Source: Trametopsis cervina (taxonomy: Eukaryota; Basidiomycota; Agaricomycetes; Polyporales; Irpicaceae). Taken from it: a stretch of DNA of 64,000 nt. Location of the stretch: NCBI GenBank assembly GCA_022385755.1, contig MU278360.1, positions 31,692 through 95,691 of the forward strand, written 5' to 3'. Under the pieces are notes generated by a model. That model searched no databases. It was not told where the DNA came from and worked only from the letters and a program-made list of their open reading frames with translations. The position numbers and the translations under genes were made by a program. Shown here in pieces: positions 11,440 to 20,909 of the stretch (position 1 is its first letter; each line of letters starts with the position of its first letter).

Positions 11440-14400
11440 TTAGATGTTCAGCGTCGGAACCATGAACGGCGAAGCATGAGGATCCGAAACAAGGCCTTGC
11501 CGCCCGCTCACCTGTGCTTTGAGCACTTCCACCATCGCCTTCATCTCTTCCACCTCTTCTCGAAGCTCCGAATTGTTGTCACGTAGCTGGTCGTTGAATT
11601 GGGACAGCCTTTGAATCTCGGCGCGGTATGACGGGAAGTCACCTCTGGATACCGACTTTCGAGAACTTGCCAACTGTTTCTGTGAGATCGACAGCTTAGC
11701 CTCCAGTGAAGCAATGAGGAGACGTTGTTTTCTGGTTTATCGGATGAACGTTGTTATAATATGTGACCGCAGGTGGACCGACTAACCGATCACAACCTTC
11801 CAGTTGCGCATAGCTTTGCGCAAGTGCATCGTAACGCTGCTCTAGCTGTTTGTAGGAGCTCCCGTACGCCCTCAGAACCTCGGTCTGATCATTCAATTTC
11901 TGAACATCCGTCTCCCTGAGAGACAGTTAACTAATGTTACTCTCCATACAAGACATACGCACCACAGTCGTTGAAGCGCGATCAGCTGTTCAATTTGCTT
12001 CTCGTAGTCGTGTAGGCGGTCTACCTTGTGTGCACTTTCCTTGATTTTGGTCTCGAGCATGAACACTTTATGGTTTGCGTCCGACAAGAGTTTGCTCTGC
12101 GCTGCAAAGCTAGCCTGCAGGGAGCCATAGATGTCAAATAACCGCAGCCGTCAGTCTTAATCATATATCTTCGAACCTGAAGTTCTTGGTGTGCAGCTCG
12201 CATGGCCGTAGCCTCCGTCTGCCATGAACTTTTCTCTTGCCTGAAGTCCTTAATCTTTTCTTGGAGCTTTTTATTCCAATTCGCGTACTCATTCCTCACG
12301 CCGAGAGCTTGCTCCTTGTGATCCTTTAAGCCCTTCTGTAGACGGTATATCTCACCCTTGTACTCCCGTAGCTTGTTGTGCTGTGTCGGCCCTTCAGACG
12401 ACGGTGGCCGACCCTACAAGCATAACACTCACCAAACCCTGCCTTTCCACCTCCGCAAATCGAGATACAACCCTGTCTTCATACAACCTCCCGATGTGCC
12501 TCACGTTATTTCGCGCCATCCACAGCTCGAAGTTCAGCTCACATCTGAGCATGAGAATCTCCCTCTGAAGTCCCGCGATCGCCGCTGTGACGTGCAGAGG
12601 CACTCTTTGATTATCTGGGTCAGGCGATTCAGGGATAGTAGTGAGATCTGGCGTTGGTGACCGAATGCTGACGCTGGCTACACTCTTGCGAGACGGAGAC
12701 CGTGTACGCGACTTGTGTTCATTCAGGGTGACAGGCCACTCGGGCGCCGTCGGTGTATCCGTAATCTCGAGATCCAGTCCCGACTTGAGTGCGATTGACG
12801 TTGTGATCATATCCTGCAGAGATATTTGAATCTTATTGGGAGGGGAATGTATGGTCGGAAGACTGGCCAGTACAGAGGAGCCAGATGATTCCACTGAGGT
12901 CGAAAGAGGGTGCGAGGCTTCTTCAGCGGCTTCCTCAGTCACCGCTTCTGCTTTGGGTTTACCAGCTGCGCTCGTGAAAGCAGTGTGGATAAGCTGTTCC
13001 CGCAGACCGACAGACGCGGACCGGATATCGAGCATAGTGCACTCAGAAACAATTCGCTGAACGTCGTATTGTGCCCATGCGTCTTTTAACGTGAGCTCAG
13101 TTTCTGCATCCCGCCAGACGAGCAATGGATGGAGAACGTGTCCACGCAGAAGTCTCTATACGACCATCCAATTTTAGAGCTGAACCACTTGCAAAAATCC
13201 AGAACAACGAACCTCGCTTTTGCTCCGTATCTTGTCTTCGTCCAAGGCATCCTCCCAGCGCAGGGTATACGGACTTTCCAGCGCGTGAGTGTTAAGGTAT
13301 GATGCAGGTGCTCGCAGGAATCGGAGAGTATTGCATGGAAATAGGTAATACAAGAAGGCAAAGTAATTCTGGAGAGGAGGAGACGAAGTCGCACCCGCGA
13401 ATGTTTGTTCCAGACGCTCCCATCCCACCTCAGGGCGGATGGGTAGTCGCGCGCCACTGTCCAAGCCCACAGGATCGCGTGGGTCGTCAATTGTAGGTTC
13501 TATCAAGACATCAGTATCTTGAAGACGTTCGCCTGCAAGGGCTAACGCTGGAAGAGTGGACTCGGGATGTCTAGCTTCCCAACAGACAAGACGGCCCAGG
13601 ATGAGTAAACACGAAGGGAGGAGCCGCCTCAAATCTTCGGGTGCATTTACAGCGAATATTGGCAGAAGCTGTGTGAGGATCGATATGCCGAACGTACACT
13701 CTGTAGAGGAGTTATCGAGGACCAAGCAATTGATGAGACTCTGCATGATTGGATGCGCAGCAAGGACAGCGGCATGGGGAGGGAAGTTCGGTTGCGAGGT
13801 ATACGCGTTGAGGAGGACGAGCAGTTGCAGACGCGATGCCGATGACGCAAAGCAATGGTACAGCTCGGTGAGCAAGTCCTAGTGTCGAGAGCATGTGTTT
13901 AGCGTCTGGTGGACAGTGCGCCCGAACTGAGGAGACCAGACCCACTTGCGGTCGCTGCAAGCCCACTCGGACAAGAACGTCTTCCAAGTTTGCTTTCCAG
14001 CATGCCTTGCGTTCTTTCTGAACATCATCCAACTCTGCCCATTCGAGCACATCATCTCCAGACGTCTCGTTGTACGCGTCCAGGAGGTACAGGTCCATCA
14101 GTCTTCGGCGGAACTCCTTGACCTTCTCCTTCCTCTTATCTTTGTCTGGATCATCGGATATTGCATTTCTCGCCTGTTTTACAGTACTGAGCGCGGATAC
14201 TATGATCTTCTTCGCGTGGATGACAGCCTCCACCGGCAATTTTGGTTCTCGGAGCGCAGGACGGAGAACAAGCTCGAACCAAGTTGAGATGATGGATACA
14301 GGGGGAAGTATGGGAAGTAAGTGATACAGCACAGACAGGAAGATTTTGATTTGTGAGGATACCGAATGGTCTATGACCTCATGGTAGATGTTTTGAAGGT

Positions 14401-14557
14401 CGTCCTCCAACTGCTCGAGCACGGAAGCCGAGTCTTCTGCCTTAACGCAATCTGCCACCAAATCGTCGATAGCTTGGAGAAAGGAGGGCAAGGAGGGCGC
14501 ATCAGAGGGGTCTGTAAGCAGTGAACGTAGTTGTCGAGCGATGTCAGATGCGGCCAT
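11440..14557 (-). CDS. TSC1: Hamartin / TSC1-like protein
   Basis: Seven exons (13946-14557, 13213-13878, 12433-13155, 12177-12380, 11963-12114, 11787-11915, 11440-11731) encode 925 residues. The N-terminal half is an all-helical repeat region (about residues 1-430) with ILTQLLPIFAVNAPEDLRRL and an LHPLL motif, as in fungal hamartins. The middle is low-complexity Ser/Thr/Pro. The last 300 residues form a long coiled coil (EYKGEIYRLQKGLKDHKEQA and on). TSC1 stabilises TSC2, the GAP for Rheb, and so restrains TORC1. The call rests on this architecture and the N-terminal motif; another coiled-coil scaffold is possible but less likely. It lies tandem to Hsp90 on the same strand. Confidence 0.75.
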
Positions 14558-14740
14558 AAATATGCTGCTGGTCGTCGGAGGCCAACTGCAAGCATGCGCC
14601 GAGCAGGAGGCTCCATCTAATATGGGCGTCTTTGAACGTAACGGATCGCCGGACGGTCGATCCCAATAGCGCTCCCGACGACAAGGTGATCACAAGTACG
14701 CATACTTTTACATTATTATGACTATTACGTACAGATGCTA

Positions 14741-15592
14741 TTACTTCAAGTCTCGTTCAGTAGGCACGAAGCTGATGCCCTTTCCGGTGGTGGCCCACTG
14801 ATCAGCACCTTTCGACTTCTCGTAAGGCGGAAGATACTCCGCCCTGAGTTGGCGTTTGGTCTCGGTTCGCTGGCCGGACTCTGCGTCTCTGGCTTCCAGA
14901 AGCTCAGGTGGAGGTCCCATACTATCGTTCGTATACGACATCATGAGATTGGGAGGTCCCAGCGGAAGATCGGGATTTATATCATAGGGCCATGTATGAA
15001 TAGTCTTGCCGTAGGTGGACTGCAACTCGAGCATCGCCGGTTTCTCAGCCGCGTCGACGACGGCAGCGGGTATGCCTTTCTTTGGCATGATTTGCAGTAG
15101 CCCGCTCTCAATCTATGTCGGAATGTAAGGCTATACATGGCGCGCACAACGTCGATATCTGCGTACCTCGTACTTGTGGCCGTGCCAATATTTCTTCTCG
15201 TCTTCAGGAAGAGATTCAAATATCTACGGAAACCCTAGTCAGCGGACGTGTAAGGGGTCGGAGAGTATCGTCCACCTTCTCGGTCACAATGTATTCAATC
15301 CCTATGAGCCTTGCGTCTGGTTCAGCCGAGTCGAAAATAATGCACTGGTGGAAGTCCGCCGAACGATGCGTGCAGAAGTGATACGCTTTCACCACGCGAC
15401 TGGGATCATCTCTGTAATATCATCAACGTGAGCTTAATCTCATAAGCAGGAATGAAATATGACATACGAGTAGACATGGAATGCACAGATGTGCTGGTGA
15501 ATCCTGTTAATGGGGGCGAAGCTCATCATGGCCGCTCCGGCAGCCATGTAGGCCGGACTGTGATAAGTCTCGCGTTTTGCTTCAAACTCCAT
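14741..15592 (-). CDS. OBAP / DUF1264 family protein
   Basis: Four exons (15468-15592, 15276-15411, 15167-15223, 14741-15112) encode 229 residues. Family blocks are clear: [15 protein letters not shown] near the N-terminus, [20 protein letters not shown] then [20 protein letters not shown], and [12 protein letters not shown] then [13 protein letters not shown]. Plant members are oil-body associated proteins; the biochemical role in fungi is unknown. The start at 15592 was chosen because it gives the normal N-terminal length; an upstream in-frame ATG at 15682 would add a hydrophobic stretch. The retrotransposon is inserted only 128 bp upstream of this start, so the native distal promoter has been displaced by about 11 kb. 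Confidence 0.85.
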
Positions 15593-15720
15593 AGCGTATA
15601 GAAGGGAAAGCAGCGTGAATGGGATGTGTACCAAACACAACGAGCTTATATAGACCAAATGCCTTGAGTGCGCCATACGCATGACGTCTAGTGTGGATTT
15701 CGAAGCTTGAGCATCGCCAA

Positions 15721-15734
15721 GGTCTCAAAATATC
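15721..15734. repeat. Target-site duplication, left copy
   Basis: GGTCTCAAAATATC is repeated exactly at 26761-26774, directly after the poly(A) tail. The two copies bracket the element and mark its ends to the base, apart from a possible one-base A ambiguity at the left. Confidence 0.93.
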
Positions 15735-15893
15735 GGAGGAACCACCACCATCGAAAAAGTACATTCTTTTTCGTCGGGATTTTTCAATCCCCCAAAGGTC
15801 TAGCCTTTAGGCTACTTCCTCTGGGATGCTCTGAGCACCCAGGAAAGGCTCCTGACGAGCCACGGTTCCTCCTTGAGTCCCCTCCCGAGGGGA
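15735..15893 (+). other. Structured 5' terminal RNA domain of the LINE
   Basis: The first nine bases GGAGGAACC (15735-15743) are perfectly complementary to GGTTCCTCC at 15864-15872. Inside this outer stem are five hairpins: 15752-15759/15766-15773 (8 bp), 15776-15781/15786-15791 (6 bp), 15801-15805/15810-15814 (5 bp), 15821-15842 (9 bp with one bulged A) and 15847-15851/15857-15861 (5 bp). Immediately after the outer stem comes TCCCCT-CCCG-AGGGGA (15878-15893). All pairings were read directly. The order recalls HDV-like self-cleaving ribozymes that define the 5' ends of some LINEs, but the required P2 pseudoknot was not convincingly found, so the role is open. Confidence 0.7.
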
Positions 15894-16745
15894 GGCTATC
15901 TTGCCCGGGCTCGCCCGCTCAGCGACGCTCTCCTCGCCGCTAGGCCTCCCCCTTCCCCCCCCCTGGGTGAAGGACCGCCTCTATTCCTCGCAGCATAGTA
16001 CAGTGCGCATTCCACCTGTTGCCCCTTCTCGGAGAATCTCATCGCTCGCTCTGGCGACCCCACGATACCGGGGTCCGTCGAACCCCCCTTCACCCCTCCT
16101 TCCAGCGGGTCCTCCCCCAGCCCTTTCTTTGGCAGGCAACACGACTGGTTCTCTCAGTCTATTTCTCCCGCTCCCTGTTGCCCAGACCCACGTCCTACTT
16201 GCTATCCTGCCCCATGCACGCTAATCCGGGTCCCCCCGGCGTTCCCCCCTCACCCGCCTCTTTCCGTGCAGCTCTGACTCACCGGTCACGCGACGCGCGT
16301 CTTTAGTCTCGTGCTACTTTTCGGCGCCTACATTTAGTCTCGCTATTTACTGTGTATAGCCCACCCCATTTATCCTATGTCTGTCGTCTGCACTGTATGC
16401 CGCTACAGACCTCGTCGTCCAGGTCTCCCTTGCCATTCCTCCTCCCCTACCCTAGGGCCCTTACTCTAATCTACCTAATGCCCCTCCCTGCCCTAACGTA
16501 AAACAGTTACGCCACATAACCGATACGTAAAGCTGCAACCGGAGCCGTCTGACATATGACTCTGTGATACGCGAATGAATGGGTTGTCTGTCCTCTTAAA
16601 AGTCTGCTCACCAGCTGGGTCAAAGTCACTCGTTCCACCGCACCCACTGCACTCCTTTTTTCCCTTGAAATTATCCTCGCCCCTGCCTTGTCCGTAGCTG
16701 CCCATTCTTCCCTCTGTCCATCCCTCTCCATCCCCTCTGCATCCT

Positions 16746-17342
16746 ATGGACGACTTCCTGCCCTCTGCTGACTCCACCAGCCCAGGGTAAGTCGGTGTGT
16801 ACTAGCGGTTGACAATCAGCCCTCATTCGTTCTTGCCTTCCTGCTGTAGCCGTATGCCCAATCAGCCGCCCGCATATTCCTTATTTATCACCGAAATTCC
16901 CAGAATCACGACCCCCGCCACGCCTCCGCCTCCACCCGACCCGGGCATGCCCGAGCTCTTCTGGCGTCCCGGAGTATGCCGCGTAAATGGTCGGCGGGTA
17001 ACCACGCTGCTAGTAAAATGCTTCGACGGCGGCGAACGACTCCCCATCTATGAAGTGATCACTGCGCCTCCCTCCAGACTGCGCACAGGCAGCCTCATTC
17101 AAATCTGCGACGATCAAGGAGCGCTTTTGGAGCCACCAACGACGATACAGGGTCAATACGCTTCCTTCACCAATCAGACTGGCCTGTGGGTGGCCGACGA
17201 ACTCCTATCCCCTGATAGCATTTTCGCCATCATCGTGCGAGACACCTGGACGCTGCCTTGGTGGTCTAGGTTGGCGAAATGGGCCACTCGCAAACCCACT
17301 CTCGATGTCCGTCGACTCCCAAAACCGTCTGACATCGACTAA
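16746..17342 (+). CDS. Additional small LINE ORF of unknown function
   Basis: Two readings are possible. Unspliced, the first ATG in frame is at 16854 and gives 162 residues (MPNQPPAYSLFITEIP...). Spliced, an ATG at 16746 (MDDFLPSADSTSPG) joins 16850 across a GT-AG intron at 16787-16849 to give 177 residues. The protein has a Pro-rich N-terminus and a compact hydrophobic C-terminal half (LLVKCFDGGERLPIYEVITA), and ends in a basic segment. No family was recognised. It lies between the 5' region and ORF1 of the LINE, a place where most fungal LINEs have no ORF. Confidence 0.5.
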
Positions 17343-18003
17343 CAACCTTACCTACCAACCGATGCTGCCACCCTCCAATCACATCTAACCAGGGCGGCCC
17401 TCACTCCCCTTGCTGCGCTACGCCGGTTGACCGACCCACCCCACACACCACTCCCTCCCCATTGCCCTGCTCACCGTCTTCGGTGCGCTCCTGTACGTAG
17501 TGTTCTTTATCTCCGTAAGCAGTGTATACCGCCCCTTTCTCCTACCTGCTCCTATAAAATGCATCTCGTTTACCCTCGTTTTTTTTCCGGTCTATTCCCC
17601 CCAGCGCCCCTCTAGCCAATGGAAATGCGCGCCCGCCAGGGTCGCTAGGCGTGCTCCAACAAGTCCACACGTCCTCCCACCGGAGTCCAAGTGGGGGTCA
17701 CGTACTATACGCCGTCTTTCGACATCGCCAGTCCTTGCCCTCGCCCGCTCCACAGAGCCTCGAACCCTCCTTACGGTGCATACTGACAGTCGATATTTTC
17801 TTAGTCGACGTCCCGTAGCTGACATGACTCGACTGTCCAACGCGTCCTGTACATCTCACCCGTTCACCATGTCGTCCTTCCTTGTAGCGATCCTCTCCTC
17901 GATGTACGACGGGTATATAAAGGTGTTCTTACGGTCTACTTGCCTCAAACCGCTTCTTCTAACTCTCCTCTCCACTCGTACTCTCTAGCTCTCACCAGCG
18001 ATC
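17343..18003 (+). other. Internal non-coding segment of the LINE
   Basis: This segment separates the small ORF from ORF1. Open frames here look like chance. It is very pyrimidine-rich and contains a TATATAAA box at 17914-17921. Confidence 0.5.
17914..17921 (+). promoter_or_regulatory. TATA box inside the LINE, upstream of ORF1
   Basis: TATATAAA lies 83 bp before the ATG at 18004 and is followed by a CT-rich leader, a good match to a fungal Pol II core promoter. It is 2.2 kb from the element's 5' end, so it could drive an ORF1 transcript separate from the full-length genomic RNA. Confidence 0.45.
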
Positions 18004-20540
18004 ATGTCGATTTCGTCTAACACCTCCGTGTGGAAAACGGTCTCCAGGACGAAGACTCCAATCCCGCCGCTCGACTCGAACGATTTTCCTCCCCTCCCAG
18101 TATCCCCTTCGCGTTCGGTACACAGTGGTCGCACGACTCCCAAGCCTGCCCTGGCGGCGACCACCCCCCCGCGCAGCTTCACCGTTCCGTCGGCAGCTCA
18201 GTCCTCCCCCGCGGCAGAGCCCCTGCTCCTCGACGGTAACGTCTCTTCGAAGGTATGTTTTGTAACCCTTACCGGAAGTCCGCCACCCCTAGCCCTCCCT
18301 CCCTTCCCTCCCGGGCAGTGTCTCTTGACCCTTTTGCGTACTGTGAGGCTAACACAGTCTTCTGCCAGCTCGCGCCCAGCGCACTGCCCTCACCGGTCGA
18401 CTCCTCTTCGTCGAACAAAGAAAATATCCCCGCCAACTCAGCGATATTGTTCCCTTCCTCTCCGAACCCCTTCGCTCCCTTGGAGGGCCTCGAGCAATCC
18501 CCACCGCCCTCGCTCTCCCAGGATCCCGCGGCGGATATTCGCCAGGCTCCGGTCAAAACGGTCCAGATAATTGACCCGTACGAAGATGAACCTTCGCTCG
18601 GCAGCAACAAAAAGAGACGCGTCATCTCCCCGTCCGCTGGAGGCCGACGCAGTCGACGGGTGACCCCTTACCCTAGGATTGTCCTCGGCCAAATCCGCCG
18701 TACATCGAACGACGCCCCTCCATCCCCGAGCTCTCCCTCGACCATCCTGCCTCCCTCGGAACAACCGGTCAAGCCCTATAGCCCTATCCCGTGGCTCAGC
18801 TCTGAAGATTTTTGGAGAGTTAACGGCAGGATCCGTGAGGGCGACGACCTCACGACGGAAGAGCTTGCAGAAGCGCTCGACCAATTCCACGGCAATGTCG
18901 AGGCCCTCCCATCCCAAGCACAGGCTCGCGAACGCACGCTCCGTGCCCATCTACGGGCCGTAGCCGAAGGTCGGTTTGTATTCCCGCTTCCCGACATCTC
19001 CGACCCACATCAGGACATGGAGGCGTCTCGCCCTCCCTCACCAACCCTCACGCCGCTGTCCCGTCGCTCGGGTGGACGTTCCCATCCTATTGTGCTCTCC
19101 CCGACTCCCATGGTTCTCCCCTTTCCTACCTCGGCGCTGCGCTCCACCCTGTACACACATAGGGACGCCTCTCCTCCTCCTCATCCGTCCCCGGTCTTAT
19201 CATTGCGGGGGATGGGATACTCGGCCTCACTGCAGTCCCCCGTCCAGTTGCAACCTCAACGAGACTCGCCTACCCCTGTCCCTACGCCGCAGTCTCGTCT
19301 ACAACGCTCGCCAACTCCTTTCCCCATTGACCGCTCCTTCTCCCTCCCTCCCGCTCCATCGCTGCAGGACGCCCAGTCTTTCGCCGGCGACCTCGACGTA
19401 CCGATGCCTCCGCCGACGCCAGCCCTGCTCCACAGGACTCCCTTTCCTGAAGAACTCCCACGACTTCCTCACGTACCCGTCCGCGTCAAAACGCATAAAC
19501 TTCAATACGCGCGCCCGGGCCCTGGCTGGAATCCTCCAAGGGGCAGCAACCCGAACTGGTGGTATAATAACCTGTCTCGAGTCCAAGGCCTGCAATGGAA
19601 ACACGCGGTCGGCCCCTCTGTTCTCGTTAGGCAGGCGTATGAAGGCTGTCCCACTGCCACCACGGTCGCGAAACGCATTAAAGAAATCGAGTCGATCCTG
19701 GTCGGAGCCCTAGGCGTCATACCCGGCCTTCAAATAGGTGCTCCCTTCCCACAAGTAGCCTCGTCCAAACCTTGCCAGCCTCCCCACTCGTTTCTCATCC
19801 GCGGAATCTCTGATGACACGCGCGCCGCACTAGAAGATATCAAGGTCATCTCCACCGTGGAAGGCACGCTCTTCATCACTCCGAATCGCCCGGTGATCGA
19901 CTCCCTCCTCTTCAGTCTTACCGGCCTCACCAGCCCGACGGTCGCTGAGCTAACGACCCACCTCGACGAAGCCTTCACCAGGGTTCACCTCAGTGAAAAA
20001 ATCATGTCGGTCCTCCCCTCGCACCCGACCTTATCCGCCTGGGATCCGGAAGTTGCCACGGACCATATCCGCCAATCTCTACGAGTCTTGATTGTTGCCG
20101 GCCCCTCCCCTTCGGGCGACATCGAAGATGTCGCGCACGTATTCATGGACCCGCCGACCTTCGACCGCGCCCAATGGCGTGAATTCCAACAAACTGCAGC
20201 CGGAGCCTCGTTCTCGCACCCTCTCCTTGGGATGTGGATGAAACTGTTTGACTCCTGGCTATGCGACTTCTGCCAGTCCAAGCTCCACCATCCAGCAACG
20301 TGCCCCTTCCTGACTGAAGAAGGATGGTTTGTACCGCCTAATAAGCCTGCGGATGCTGCCCCGCAGAAACTGACCCAAGATGCTCAAGCTCCTGAGCTAC
20401 CGGCCTCGGACTGTTTCTCCACCGTACCGGAGCCTGCGGCACGCGGAAAAGGGAAAGGTAATGGGTCTGGTGGACGATCGAACGGAGGTAAGAAATCGTC
20501 TGGCGGTAGGGGAAAGGGGAAAGGTCGCGGCCGTCGCTAA
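18004..20540 (+). CDS. LINE ORF1 (gag-like, CCHC zinc knuckle)
   Basis: A single open frame runs from ATG 18255 to 20540 (761 residues). Splicing a GT-AG intron (18253-18368) to the upstream ATG at 18004 would instead give 806 residues starting MSISSNTSVWKTVSRTKTP. The protein is Ser/Pro-rich with a folded C-terminal third. A zinc knuckle CDFCQSKLHHPATC (CX2CX4HX4C) lies at 20262-20303, and the end is a Gly/Lys/Arg-rich basic tail. ORF1 proteins of this kind bind the element RNA and form the retrotransposition particle. An intron in an element copied from RNA is unexpected, so the start site needs testing. Confidence 0.75.
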
Positions 20541-20909
20541 TTTCTGCTCGCCTGTAACTCTCGCTTCCTTCCTGTATTTACGCTCGCCCGCCGACCCGTC
20601 TCGTCCTGTACGCTTGAAGTCCTCCTGATTGTTACCCGTAATACACTGCTTGCTCTCTCCTACCGTCTGCTCGTTCAATCTTTGAGCAAGTCTCTCCACA
20701 TCACCCGCCGATCCGCCTCTGTCGCCCACATTTACTGACTCACGTCTCGTGTAGGACAGGAAAGCGTACACGCGTCTCAGCGGGCCCTCTCCCATTGGGC
20801 GCGGACCCGCCATAAAAGGTTATCCGTCGTCAGTTTGTATTGGAATTACTACAGCTAACGAGCTTAACCGGGTCCTACAGGCACCTACCGGTCGTATGGT
20901 GCCTGGACA
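20541..20909 (+). other. LINE inter-ORF region
   Basis: This is a spacer between ORF1 and ORF2. It ends in a pyrimidine-rich TTTTCAG at 20915-20921 that looks like a splice acceptor in phase with ORF2. No coding signal is seen in it. Confidence 0.4.

Noticed and set aside
15735..15910. Complete HDV-type ribozyme fold at the LINE 5' end
   Set aside because: P1-, P3- and P4-like stems are visible, but the only P2 candidate (AGGA with TCTT) is four pairs with a wobble and there is no clear P1.1, so a full ribozyme call is not supported; only the structure is reported.
17427..17988. Overlapping frames between the small LINE ORF and ORF1
   Set aside because: Low-complexity Ser/Leu/Arg composition from pyrimidine-rich DNA; no motif and no good start context.
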